Assembly: GCA_001189075.1 (NCBI GenBank)
Contig: LFCN01000006.1
Coordinates: 652,866 to 685,965, forward strand
Length of the DNA stretch: 33,100 bases
DNA from: Parcubacteria bacterium C7867-004
Lineage (GTDB): Bacteria > Patescibacteriota > Minisyncoccia > Phycocordibacterales > Phycocordibacteraceae
Direction: 5' to 3'
In this document: positions 1 through 8,802 of the stretch, piece by piece
How positions within the stretch are numbered: position 1 is the stretch's first letter
Layout: each line of letters begins with the position of its first letter
Notes under the pieces: generated by a model
The model's database searches: none
What the model was told of the DNA's origin: nothing
The model's input: the letters and a program-made list of their open reading frames with translations, nothing else
Program-made: the position numbers and the translations under genes

Positions 1-360
1 AGGAAGCAATCCGCTGCCATCAATGCCACCCCTAGCATCCATTTCCCAGCATGACCCCTCGAACGTTCCCGCATCATATTCTTTAGCGTTCTTCCCGCTT
101 ATAAGAACATGCACGTTTGTGTACGGATTCCCGTCTCGCTCTGGAGCACTCGTAAAGACGAAATTAACATTGTCTCTAGTAATACTAGAGGGCTGCGAGG
201 GTGCGGCTACGGCGTCTTTCCTTTCCGCTTGCGGTTCTAGCTGCACAGCATCAATCGGAAGCGTAGTCGGTACTGGCAGCATTTTTTCGTACATCACGTA
301 TCCCCCTAATGCGAACACGATTGCGACAAGCGCCGCAATGATCCAGAGATATTTATTCAT
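1..360 (-). CDS. Partial N-terminally membrane-anchored protein of unknown function (C-terminus beyond window)
   Basis: Reverse-strand frame open from ATG at 360 to window edge: MNKYLWIIAALVAIVFALGGYVMYEKMLPVPTTLPIDAVQLEPQAERKDA...; N-terminal TM helix then polar region. Missed by the ORF track because no stop lies in the window; the track's + ORF 23..373 is its antisense. Confidence 0.75.
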   Translation of the reverse strand, partial: MNKYLWIIAALVAIVFALGGYVMYEKMLPVPTTLPIDAVQLEPQAERKDAVAAPSQPSSITRDNVNFVFTSAPERDGNPYTNVHVLISGKNAKEYDAGTFEGSCWEMDARGGIDGSGLLP

Positions 361-367
361 GCGGAAA

Positions 368-670
368 TTATAGCTCGTCGACGACTTGGTCGAGGCTCTT
401 GCTCTCTTCCTGGAACCGCTTGCCGCCCGTCGGCTCGTTTATCTTGAGGTTCACGCGCGCGTTGTGCTTCATGCCCACGACGCGAAGGAGCGTGCGGACG
501 GCTTTCGCGATATTCCCGTCCTTTCCGATGATCTTACCCATGTCTTCCGGCGCTACCGTGAGCGTAAGGAGTACGCCCATCTCATCGACGGAGCGAGTTA
601 TCTGAACCGCGTCAGTGTTATCAACAAGTGCCTTAACCGTGTAATCGAGGAATGCGTGATCTTGGTCCAT
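368..670 (-). CDS. khpA: KH-domain RNA-binding protein (KhpA/YlqC family)
   Basis: 100 aa with KH signature GKIIGKDGNIAKAVRTLLR; directly downstream of rpsP, a classic neighbourhood. Confidence 0.9.
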   Translation of the reverse strand: MDQDHAFLDYTVKALVDNTDAVQITRSVDEMGVLLTLTVAPEDMGKIIGKDGNIAKAVRTLLRVVGMKHNARVNLKINEPTGGKRFQEESKSLDQVVDEL

Positions 671-746
671 ATAAGTCGTATCAGGTAATCAGAGTGAGCA
701 GAGTAATGTGATCGCACACGAAAGGAGCAGAGGCTCCCGTACCAGC

Positions 747-1229
747 TTATGCAGCTGGCTCTTCAACCGAAGCTTCCTCGGGAGCAGCTTCGACTTCAGC
801 AGGGGCAGCTTCCTCAGGAGCGGCCTCTTCAGCCGGAGCAGCAGCTGCTTCTTCGGCAGCCTTAGCGGCAGCGGCTTCTGCCTTTGCTGCTTCCTCAGCG
901 GCCTTAGCGGCGGCTGCTTCCTCTTCAGCCTTCTTCTTGAGGATGTTCTTCTCAAGATTCTTCTTGGAGACTACCTGAGAAGACTTGGTTCCTTCGAGGA
1001 CGCCGTTCTTGATAAGGAGGTTCTTGAGCGATGGGGAGACCTGCGCGCCCTTGTCCATCCAGTCCTTGATACGGTCGGCCTTATAGGTAATCTGCTTGGT
1101 CTTCGGGTTATAGGTGCCGACGAGGTCGACATACTTCCCGGCCTTAGGCCCTGCGGTCTTCTCGAGCACGGCCATGCGGAACGACGCGTCGTTCTTACGG
1201 CCAATGCGCTGGAATCGGATCATCAACAT
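747..1229 (-). CDS. rpsP: 30S ribosomal protein S16 (bS16) with long Ala/Glu-rich C-terminal tail
   Basis: MIRFQRIGRKNDASFRMAVLEKT...GKYVDLVGTYNP...YKADRIKDWMDKGAQVSPSLKNLLIKNG is bS16-like; about 65 aa low-complexity A/E/K tail. Start may be the internal ATG at 1223. Confidence 0.93.
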   Translation of the reverse strand: MLMIRFQRIGRKNDASFRMAVLEKTAGPKAGKYVDLVGTYNPKTKQITYKADRIKDWMDKGAQVSPSLKNLLIKNGVLEGTKSSQVVSKKNLEKNILKKKAEEEAAAAKAAEEAAKAEAAAAKAAEEAAAAPAEEAAPEEAAPAEVEAAPEEASVEEPAA

Positions 1230-1343
1230 ATGTAGCGGGAAGCGTACCAGAAAGCAGATAAAGGGTCAAACAAAACAGAAAGCGCCCGGCATTGAAGCTA
1301 GGCGCGCGAATGGGTGTCCAAAAGGACGAAGGTGCAGCGAAGT

Positions 1344-1381
1344 GGGCTGGCGGGCCACGTATGGGAGAGGCCCGCCAGCCC
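1344..1381. repeat. Perfect 13-bp inverted repeat (hairpin)
   Basis: GGGCTGGCGGGCC - acgtatgggaga - GGCCCGCCAGCCC. Confidence 0.85.
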
Positions 1382-1595
1382 TGAGGGGATCTGGGGCAGA
1401 TCCTCCTCGTCGAGGTGCTGCCACATGGGGGGACGTGGCCAGCAGACGCATAATAGCACCTCCCTCCAGTATGTCAATAACCCCAGCCACTGCGGCCAGA
1501 ACGAGCAAACGGCGGATCCCTTTTCTGAGACCCGCCGTCCGGCTAATCATGGACGTCTCGCGACGGCCAAATAGAGAAGGTTCTTGCTTGAAGGT

Positions 1596-1628
1596 GGGGC
1601 GGCAGTAGTGCAACCCATCTGCCGCCCC
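1596..1628. repeat. Perfect 10-bp inverted repeat (hairpin)
   Basis: GGGGCGGCAG - tagtgcaacccat - CTGCCGCCCC. Confidence 0.8.
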
Positions 1629-1710
1629 GGTAGTACACGTGCGCCCGAGGGAGCATGTGGTCGGGCTTCGAAGCGGTGCCCGAAGAAACGATAGCATAAC
1701 GGTCTTAATC

Positions 1711-1719
1711 TGGTACAGT
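1711..1719 (+). promoter_or_regulatory. Extended -10 promoter of rnr
   Basis: TGG-TACAGT with ATG codons at 1722 and 1728; TSS expected at or near the ATG at 1728. Confidence 0.55.
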
Positions 1720-1721
1720 CT

Positions 1722-3698
1722 ATGCAAATGAGCGACACACCGGAGACGTACGACGGTCCGATAACCATTATCAAGACCGGTAAGGGATTCTTCACGATAG
1801 ACCCCGAGCAGGATGACCTCTTCATCCCGGGCGAGAACCTGGGCGGCGCCTTCCATGGCGACACCGTACGCGTCGAGATCGCGGGCACGGACACGGATCC
1901 CCGAACCGGCGAGACCAAGAAGACCGGCAAGGTCGTCGAGGTGCTCACGCGCAACCGCGAGACGTTCGTCGGCACGCTCGTCGAGAACAAGGAGGAGAAC
2001 CTCGTCATGCTTCAGCCGGACTGGAAGAAGATGTATGTGCCCTTCGTCGTGAAGGGCGAATCGCTTCCTATCGGCCAGAAGGTGCTCATCCGCTTTAAGG
2101 GATGGAACGCGCATCAGCCGTACCCGTGGGGCGAGCTCGAAGAGATCATCGGCCCGGCCGGCGTGCACGAGACGGAGATGCGCGCGCTGGCGCTTGGAAG
2201 CGGATTCCGTTCCGACTTCCCTCCCGGTGTGATGAACGAAGCGAATGCACTCGAGAAGACGGAGAAGAAGACGCTGCTTGAGGATGTTGCTGAGCGCGAG
2301 ATTGCTGCCGGAACACGAAAGGATTTCCGCGATGCGACCACCTTCACCATCGACCCGTTCGACGCGAAGGACTTCGACGATGCGCTCTCGGTACGGAAGC
2401 TTCCGAACGGGAACACGGAGATAGGCGTGCACATCGCCGACGTCTCCGCATTCGTAGTCCCCGGTACCGCAATTGACGACGAGGCACGCAAGCGCGCGAC
2501 CTCGGTGTACCTGGTCGATCGCACTATCCCGATGCTTCCGGAGATCCTCTCTACCGATCTCTGCTCCCTCAACCCGCACGAAGTGAGGCTCTCGATGTCG
2601 GCCGTGTTCGAGCTAGATAGCGAAGCCGGTATCGTCTCGCGTTGGTTCGGTCCTACCGTGATCCACTCGGATCGAAGATTTACCTATGAGGATGCGCAGG
2701 AAGTTATCGATACACAGAAGGGCGACATGCTCGAGGAGCTGAATACCCTGAAGCTACTCGCCGACAAGATCCGCGCGCGCCGCGTGAAGAAGGGCGCTAT
2801 AGCGTTCGATACTCCGGAAGTGAAGATACTGCTGGACGAGACCGGGAAGCCACTGAAGATCGTCCTTAAGGAGCGTCGCGACACGAATCTCCTCATCGAG
2901 GACTTCATGCTGCTCGCGAACGAAGCCGTCGCTGAGTTCCTCACGGAAGAGATGAAGAAGGCACATATAAAAGGCGGTACCATCTATCGTATACACGATA
3001 CGCCTGATGCTGACCGCATCGAGACGCTCTCTGCATTCCTCAAAGTGCTCGGGTACAACCTCCCGGTGTCAGCCGGCAAGGTGAAGGGCGATGACCTCAA
3101 CGCGCTCCTTGCTGAAGCGACGGGCAAGCCCGAGGAGTACCTCATCAAGATGTCGGCGCTGCGCTCCATGGCGAAGGCCGTGTACTCCACGAACAACATC
3201 GGCCACTTCGGACTCGCCTTCGATTTCTATACCCACTTCACCTCCCCAATCCGACGCTACCCTGACCTTCTCGTGCACCGGTTGGTGAAGCACTACACCG
3301 TCGGCGGCGAATTCTCGAAGGCCCAGATCGAGGAGCTCGACCAGCTCGCCGTCCACTCGAGCGAGCGCGAAGCTGCTGCCACGGAAGCCGAGCGCGACTC
3401 CATCAAGATGAAGCAGGTAGAATACATGAGCGAACATGTTGGAGAGGAGTTCGACGCGGTTATCAGCGGCGTCTCGGATCGCGGCCTCTTCGTCGAGCTT
3501 ACGGAAACCCGCACCGAAGGCATGATCCGCATCCGCGACCTCGGCGACGACTACTTCATCTACGACCAGAAGCGGTACCGCATCGCAGGCGAGCGCACAA
3601 AGAAGGAGTACGCGCTCGGCGACCCGATCCACGTGAAGCTGATGGCTGCACGCCTTGCGGAGCGCGAGCTCGACTTCGCTCTCGTACCACAAAAGTAA
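1722..3698 (+). CDS. rnr: Ribonuclease R (RNB-family exoribonuclease with CSD and S1 domains)
   Basis: 658 aa; RNB motifs TFTIDPFDAKDFDDALSV, VHIADVSAFV, TSPIRRYPDLLVHRL; C-terminal S1 domain. Start may be 1728. Confidence 0.95.
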   Translation: MQMSDTPETYDGPITIIKTGKGFFTIDPEQDDLFIPGENLGGAFHGDTVRVEIAGTDTDPRTGETKKTGKVVEVLTRNRETFVGTLVENKEENLVMLQPDWKKMYVPFVVKGESLPIGQKVLIRFKGWNAHQPYPWGELEEIIGPAGVHETEMRALALGSGFRSDFPPGVMNEANALEKTEKKTLLEDVAEREIAAGTRKDFRDATTFTIDPFDAKDFDDALSVRKLPNGNTEIGVHIADVSAFVVPGTAIDDEARKRATSVYLVDRTIPMLPEILSTDLCSLNPHEVRLSMSAVFELDSEAGIVSRWFGPTVIHSDRRFTYEDAQEVIDTQKGDMLEELNTLKLLADKIRARRVKKGAIAFDTPEVKILLDETGKPLKIVLKERRDTNLLIEDFMLLANEAVAEFLTEEMKKAHIKGGTIYRIHDTPDADRIETLSAFLKVLGYNLPVSAGKVKGDDLNALLAEATGKPEEYLIKMSALRSMAKAVYSTNNIGHFGLAFDFYTHFTSPIRRYPDLLVHRLVKHYTVGGEFSKAQIEELDQLAVHSSEREAAATEAERDSIKMKQVEYMSEHVGEEFDAVISGVSDRGLFVELTETRTEGMIRIRDLGDDYFIYDQKRYRIAGERTKKEYALGDPIHVKLMAARLAERELDFALVPQK

Positions 3699-3700
3699 AA

Positions 3701-3719
3701 GACCCCGTTAGGAGGGGCC
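3701..3719 (-). terminator. Terminator hairpin between convergent rnr and DnaA-IV-like gene
   Basis: Minus strand GGCCCC-tcctaac-GGGGTC followed by TTTTACTTTT; overlaps the stop codon of the minus gene. Confidence 0.6.
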
Positions 3720-4091
3720 TGAGTGAGGCGGATAGTTCGAGCGGATCTTGCTGATGGCTTCCAGAAGGCGAGGACCATCCTTCTCATCACCAAGCAAGTC
3801 GGTGATCTTCTTCCACCCATGAAGGACAGTGGTGTGATCTCGAGATCCAATGTGTGCCCCAATCCACGGAAGCGAGCGAGCAGTGTCTTCCCGCGCCAGA
3901 TACATGAGGACTTGGCGGGGTCGGGCGATTGCTCTGGCTCGATTCCCGCTCTTCAGTATCTCTGGCTTGATCCCAAACTCGTCACACACGAGCTGTGTAA
4001 GCACATTGAATGCGACGATGTTCTTGCGTGCTGCTGGCGAAGACCACTGCGTCGGCAAATATCCAAATGGCAGCATCGGCTGCGTACTCAT
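3708..4091 (-). CDS. Stand-alone DnaA domain IV-like DNA-binding protein
   Basis: 127 aa: SGNRARAIARPRQVLMYLAREDTARSLPWIGAHIGSRDHTTVLHGWKKI matches the DnaA C-terminal signature (RPRQ..MYL...SLP.IG...GSRDHTTVLH); no AAA+ domain. Strong SD GGGAGGA upstream of ATG. Confidence 0.85.
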   Translation of the reverse strand: MSTQPMLPFGYLPTQWSSPAARKNIVAFNVLTQLVCDEFGIKPEILKSGNRARAIARPRQVLMYLAREDTARSLPWIGAHIGSRDHTTVLHGWKKITDLLGDEKDGPRLLEAISKIRSNYPPHSGPS

Positions 4092-4155
4092 GGAGCTGGT
4101 CCTCCCTTTCCATGAGCAGTCTAGCTAACGCCGCACCCTTTACTTCCTATGTCAC

Positions 4156-4509
4156 CTAAAGCTTCTTGCCGTCGTAGGGCGTGATTGTGAGCGTATCGAG
4201 ATCGATGCCGTCTATTGAGCGGACGTTTATCGCCACCGTTGGCGAACCATCCGGCATCGCTCCCCTTCCGAAGGATTCGACACCACAGGTCGAGCAGAAC
4301 AAGTGCTGGATCTTCTCGGTATTGAAACGGTATTCTGTGAGATTGTCTTCTCCCGAGAGGAGCGTAAACGAATCAAGCGGGGCGAACGTGAGCAATAGGC
4401 CTTGTATCTGGCAATGCGAACAGTTGCACGCGATAACTGGCTTCTCAAGATCAATCTCGACTTCGTACTTAACCTTCCCACAATGGCATCCTCCAGTTTC
4501 CTTTTTCAT
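4156..4509 (-). CDS. GFA/CENP-V family zinc-binding protein
   Basis: MKKETGGCHCGKVKYEVEIDLEKPVIACNCSHCQIQG...LFCSTCGVESFGRG: GFA-type Cys pattern (CHC..CNCSHC..CSTC). ORF track start (4569) overlaps gdh; ATG at 4509 preferred. Confidence 0.85.
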   Translation of the reverse strand: MKKETGGCHCGKVKYEVEIDLEKPVIACNCSHCQIQGLLLTFAPLDSFTLLSGEDNLTEYRFNTEKIQHLFCSTCGVESFGRGAMPDGSPTVAINVRSIDGIDLDTLTITPYDGKKL

Positions 4510-4513
4510 ATGG

Positions 4514-5791
4514 CTATAGTTTACCTCGCGAACGCATCGCGTCGACAATCCGTTCGAGCGCGAGGACATAGGACGCCTCCCTGAGGGTTATTCCCCGATC
4601 TTTCGCGACGTCCGCTACCGAACGGTATGCGTCCTCCATGACTTGCTCAAGCTTCTTCTTCACTGCGGACGCTTCCCACCGCTCCCCCGTTCGGTTCTGT
4701 ATCCATTCAAAATAGGAGACAGTGACGCCGCCTGCGTTGGCTAACACGTCCGGAATAACAACAACGCCGCGGGACGCAAGTGACGCATCCGCGTCCGGCG
4801 TAACCGGACCATTCGCAATCTCTAGGATGAATCCGGCTTTCACGCTCTGTGCGTTCTCTTTCGTTACCTGCTCTTCAAGCGCAGCCGGGACGAGTATATC
4901 CGTCTCCTCACCGAGCACCGCTTCGGCCGAAAGAACCGTTGCTCCGTCGCTTGCTAGTGCCGCAGCGTCACAGACCGATCCTTCGCAATAGAGACCCCTG
5001 ACGGAACCCTTCGACTCTTTCGCGACCAGTGTTTTCTCTACGTCTATCCCACCCGGGTTCATTAAGGTGCCGCCGGAGTCCGCAAGCCCGATCACCCGCA
5101 TACCGAGTGCGGAGAGTATCTGTGCCGCATGCCCGCCGGCGTTACCGGCACCCTGGATGCTTGCTGTAAGAGAGGTCGGATCGAGAGATCGGTCCTTAAG
5201 AGCTGCGACTAGTACGGTGACGGCGCCATCTGCGGTTGCGGTATCGCGCCCCAAGGACCCACCGAGCGAAAGCGGCTTCCCTGTTATCATTGCCGGCTGA
5301 CTCTTCCCGGTAATGCGCTCGTACTCATCGAGCATGACGCCCATTATTTCCGCATTCGTGTATACGTCAGGCGCCGGAATATCTTGATCGGGTCCAAGGT
5401 TGTCTGAGAACGCCTTCACGTACTCGCGTGCGAGCAGATGCAAGTCGTTTCTCGAAAGCTTCTTCGGATCCACCGCAACGCCGCCCTTAGCGCCGCCCAG
5501 CGGGATGCCGACCACCGCACACTTGATCGCCATCATCGCGGCGAGTGCGGAGACCTCGTCCTCATCCGCTTCCGGATGGAACCGGATGCCGCCCTTGTAC
5601 GGGCCGCGCGCGTTATTGAACTGCACGCGATATGCCGGGAAGGTTCCGGTACCGCCCGCCTCAAGCGGGATAGTGAGGTCTGCGCGCAGTATGCGATCAG
5701 GGGTCATGAGCGCTTCGCGCTCGCTTTTGGAGAGTCCGAGGAGATCGGCTGCTCTCCCTACGTTCTGCTTGAAGTATTCGAATGCGGCCAT
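4514..5791 (-). CDS. Glu/Leu/Phe/Val dehydrogenase (glutamate dehydrogenase family)
   Basis: PYKGGIRFHPEADEDEVSALAAMMAIKCAVVGIPLGGAKGGVAVDPK and QGAGNAGGHAAQILSALGMRVIGLADSGG are GDH hallmarks. Start MAAFEYF at 5791 preferred over 5818. Confidence 0.93.
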   Translation of the reverse strand: MAAFEYFKQNVGRAADLLGLSKSEREALMTPDRILRADLTIPLEAGGTGTFPAYRVQFNNARGPYKGGIRFHPEADEDEVSALAAMMAIKCAVVGIPLGGAKGGVAVDPKKLSRNDLHLLAREYVKAFSDNLGPDQDIPAPDVYTNAEIMGVMLDEYERITGKSQPAMITGKPLSLGGSLGRDTATADGAVTVLVAALKDRSLDPTSLTASIQGAGNAGGHAAQILSALGMRVIGLADSGGTLMNPGGIDVEKTLVAKESKGSVRGLYCEGSVCDAAALASDGATVLSAEAVLGEETDILVPAALEEQVTKENAQSVKAGFILEIANGPVTPDADASLASRGVVVIPDVLANAGGVTVSYFEWIQNRTGERWEASAVKKKLEQVMEDAYRSVADVAKDRGITLREASYVLALERIVDAMRSRGKL

Positions 5792-5840
5792 AGTCCTCGA
5801 AGCATACGCCTCTTGCATGAAGAGTGGGTGGGGATAAAGA

Positions 5841-5866
5841 AAAAAACAGCTCCGTTGGTGGAGCCG
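5841..5866 (-). terminator. Rho-independent terminator
   Basis: Minus strand CGGCTCC-accaac-GGAGCTG followed by TTTTTTTC. Confidence 0.65.
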
Positions 5867-5876
5867 CTTGGACTTG

Positions 5877-6417
5877 TCACGCCGCGAAGGTGCGGTCTTC
5901 TTGCGAGAACGCGAGCATGAGCTGGACCACCAGAACAGCGAATGTCGGCACGAAGGCGACCAGCTGAGCTTGATCGAGAAGGCCGTTCATTCCCCATTCC
6001 TGGAGCATCCCGTACATGCGGGGTTCGAACAGAAGGAACAGCACACCGGCGGGAAAGGAAACGCAGAAGCCGGTCCAGCTCCCGATGTGCCCGAGCGACT
6101 CACGTTTGAGATAAGAGCCCATCGCAGCCGCCACACAGACTCCCGTTCCCGCGAGCGCGAGCAGTGGGCCGCTCACGGCCCACAGGATGATCGGAAGAAG
6201 GAGCGTAACAATGAAGATCTTCCACCTGCGCAGACCGGGCGGAGCGAAGTACACGCACATCCCGGCAGCAACGACGACGAGAACACCTGCGGACTCATTC
6301 CACGCCTGGTGGATCAGGGGTACCGAGAACGAATCCGCGGTGAGCGCCCAGAGAGCCGCCAGCAGCACCGAAACGGCGACCTGGACCAGATAGGTCATGC
6401 GAAGAACAGACGTCATA
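5877..6417 (-). CDS. Small multi-pass membrane protein of unknown function
   Basis: MTSVLRMTYLVQVAVSVLLAALWAL... with about 5-6 hydrophobic segments; SD-like CGGGGGA before ATG at 6417 (longer alternative start at 6476). Confidence 0.65.
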
Positions 6418-6507
6418 CCAAATTCCCCCGAGGGCAATCCGCCGAATGCGGATCCCAGAGATATGGTATTCCTCACGCGTTTAAAAACAAGCTAAGTGCA
6501 GTGGGGA

Positions 6508-8730
6508 CTACTTCGCCACCGTAACCGCCTCCTCGAACTTTACCGAAAGGAGTTTGGAGATACCGTCCGCGCCCATGGTGACGCCGTACAGGATGCCCGC
6601 GCGGCTCATGGTCTCACGGTTGTGCGTGATAACGATGAGCTGGGAGCGCTTGGACAAGCTCTCGATCATATCGCCGTAGCGGCGGCTGTTCGCTTCGTCG
6701 AGCGCGGCATCGGTCTCGTCGAGGATGAGGAACGGCGGCGGGTTCACCTGGCTCATAGCGAAGATTAGCGCGATGGACGTCAGTGCTCGCTCGCCTCCCG
6801 AGAGCTGCATGAGCGCCTGCACCCGTTTCTTCGGAAGATTCACTGCTATTTCTATGCCTGGCTTCTGATTCTTTTTCGAGCGCGAGACCGACTCCTCCTC
6901 ATAGTCCTCGTCGTCCTCATCGCTGCCCGGTGCGCTCGCCTCCTCGAGGATGAGGCGTGCACCTCCCCCGCCGAACATGAGCCCGAAGAATTCCCCGAAT
7001 GACGCGTTCACCGCAGCCAAGCCTTCCGCGAAGCTCTTCTGGAGTTCGGAATCGAGGTCGCTAATGAGTTCGCGCAGGCTTGCGCTCGAGGTTGCGAGAT
7101 CTTCAAGTTCCTTCGCGAGGAATGCCTCGCGATCGGTGGCTTCCTTGAATTCGCTGCGGACGTCGTCACCCGAGCCTCCCGCTTCCTCGACACGAATCTT
7201 GAGGCGTTCCATAGAGCGCTTCCGGTCTTCCTGAGCGCGACGGTCCTCATTCGGAAGGACGCTGAGGGGCTCGAACGAAAGCGCATTCACACCGACGAGC
7301 GCTACCGCTTCTCTTCGTCCCATCTCGAGCTCCTCGGCGAGATAGTCGAGTTCTCCGAGCTTCGCCATGAGCCTTGAATTCTCAGACTCTTCCTTTGCCT
7401 TTGATTCCGCGAGATCAAGCAGACGGCGGTTCTGTTCGCGGCCGGTCTCCTCGTGGGCCATGGTCGCTTCGCGGGCTCGCGCAAGCGCGCTTCTCGCCTG
7501 CTCTACCTGCTCTTCAAGTACTCCGTCTGAAACGAGCATCTCGTTACGCTTGTGCTCGAGATCATGCACGAGCTGCTCTTCCTCGGCGAGATAATCGTCG
7601 TTCGGAAGCGCGAACCGCTCGAAGAACACTTTCATCACGGTTCTAAGCGACTGGAGCGCGGCAAGTACGGCCCCCGGCGCCGCGTCATCGAGCGCCATCA
7701 CCTGCCGGTCGATTTCCTGCTGCAGGGTCGCAAGATCGTCCCGCGGGATCTTCACGTAGGGGTCGCGCGCAACCGCGATACTTCGCTGCTTCGCTCCCGC
7801 AAGTGCACCCTCGATACGGCCAAGCTCACGCGCAAGGACCGATCGCTCTGCCGTCACCCGGTCGAGCTCTCGTTCCGCCTTGCGGACCGCTTCGGAACGC
7901 TTCATGCCTTCTGAATCGGTGGTGACACGTTCCTCAAAGACCGCGAGTTCAGACTCGATAACGGCGAGCCGCTCCTTCACGTCGCGAGAGAGCGCTTCAG
8001 TCTTCTCTTTCTCGATGCGGATGTAGGCCTCCTCGATGGCGAAGTACGTCTGCGACACGGCGCGCAGTTCCTTGGCGAGCTCCTCCGCTCGCTCAAGTCG
8101 CTCTACCTGCTTCGCGAGGAATCTGATGTGCGGAGCGATCTCCCGGCGGAGCGCTTCCACCTGTGCGACATTCTCTTCGGTCTTTTCGAGCTTCCGCTCC
8201 GCTTCCTGCTTCCGGAATTCGAAGACCTTAAGACCAAGTGCGTCTTCGAGCATCGCACGGCGCTCGCGAGGCGCTGCCGTGAGGATACGATCGGCTTCGC
8301 CTTGGGAGATGATGTGATGGCCGGTCTCGCCGATGTTTGCGGATGCGAGCAGTTCTTGCACATCGCGGAGCCTCACCTTCGATCCATTTATCGCGTACTC
8401 GCTCGCGCCATCGCGGAAGACCGCGCGTTCGATTGAGACTTCCTCGAAGTCGAGCTTCGGGAAGATTCGACGCGTGTTATCGAAGACAATGACGACCGCG
8501 GCGCGGTTTGCGCGCGGGGCCATGTTCGAGCCCGACCAGATAAGGTCCTCGCTGCGCTTTCCGCGCATGGACTTCATCGACTGCTCGCCGAGCGCGAAGC
8601 GGAAGGCTTCGGCGACATTCGACTTTCCTGAGCCGTTAGGGCCCACAACGGAAGTAACCGAGCTCGAGAAATCGAGTACGGTCTTCTTTGCAAATGATTT
8701 GAATCCCGCGATCTCGAGCCGCTTCAGCAT
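6508..8730 (-). CDS. smc: Chromosome segregation SMC-family ATPase, short form (740 aa)
   Basis: Walker A VVGPNGSGKSNVAEAFRFALGEQ, signature LSGGERALTSIALIFAMSQVNPPPFLILDETDAALDEAN, D-loop, coiled coils; start MLKRLEIAGFKSF at 8730. Confidence 0.92.
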   Translation of the reverse strand: MLKRLEIAGFKSFAKKTVLDFSSSVTSVVGPNGSGKSNVAEAFRFALGEQSMKSMRGKRSEDLIWSGSNMAPRANRAAVVIVFDNTRRIFPKLDFEEVSIERAVFRDGASEYAINGSKVRLRDVQELLASANIGETGHHIISQGEADRILTAAPRERRAMLEDALGLKVFEFRKQEAERKLEKTEENVAQVEALRREIAPHIRFLAKQVERLERAEELAKELRAVSQTYFAIEEAYIRIEKEKTEALSRDVKERLAVIESELAVFEERVTTDSEGMKRSEAVRKAERELDRVTAERSVLARELGRIEGALAGAKQRSIAVARDPYVKIPRDDLATLQQEIDRQVMALDDAAPGAVLAALQSLRTVMKVFFERFALPNDDYLAEEEQLVHDLEHKRNEMLVSDGVLEEQVEQARSALARAREATMAHEETGREQNRRLLDLAESKAKEESENSRLMAKLGELDYLAEELEMGRREAVALVGVNALSFEPLSVLPNEDRRAQEDRKRSMERLKIRVEEAGGSGDDVRSEFKEATDREAFLAKELEDLATSSASLRELISDLDSELQKSFAEGLAAVNASFGEFFGLMFGGGGARLILEEASAPGSDEDDEDYEEESVSRSKKNQKPGIEIAVNLPKKRVQALMQLSGGERALTSIALIFAMSQVNPPPFLILDETDAALDEANSRRYGDMIESLSKRSQLIVITHNRETMSRAGILYGVTMGADGISKLLSVKFEEAVTVAK

Positions 8731-8737
8731 TACTAGG

Positions 8738-8743
8738 ATTATA
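8738..8743 (-). promoter_or_regulatory. -10 box of smc (TATAAT, 7 nt before ATG)
   Basis: Minus strand TATAAT-cctagta-ATG. Confidence 0.6.
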
Positions 8744-8750
8744 GCGTATG

Positions 8751-8779
8751 AAAAACCGCTTCCCTCAAGGAGAAGCGGT
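8751..8779 (-). terminator. Rho-independent terminator of small ORF 8803..8979
   Basis: Minus strand ACCGCTTC-tccttgagg-GAAGCGGT followed by TTTTC. Confidence 0.8.
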
Positions 8780-8802
8780 GTAGCGGCAATCAGCATTGCC
8801 TT

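Larger units (their letters stand above)
1250..1690 (-). ncRNA. Candidate structured transcript (multiple consecutive hairpins) divergent from rnr; may instead encode small peptides
   Basis: Extended -10 TGC-TATCGT on minus strand at 1688-1696; perfect 10-bp stem 1596-1605/1619-1628, 9-bp stem with one G-U near 1511-1538, GATCTG/CAGATC hairpin, perfect 13-bp stem 1344-1356/1369-1381, terminator-like hairpin near 1280-1305 followed by a T-rich tract. Weak ORFs are also present. Confidence 0.3.

Noticed and set aside
1266-2579. 437-aa - strand ORF
   Set aside because: Mostly antisense to rnr (unambiguous RNB motifs); only the distal 1266-1690 part lies in intergenic space and is discussed separately.
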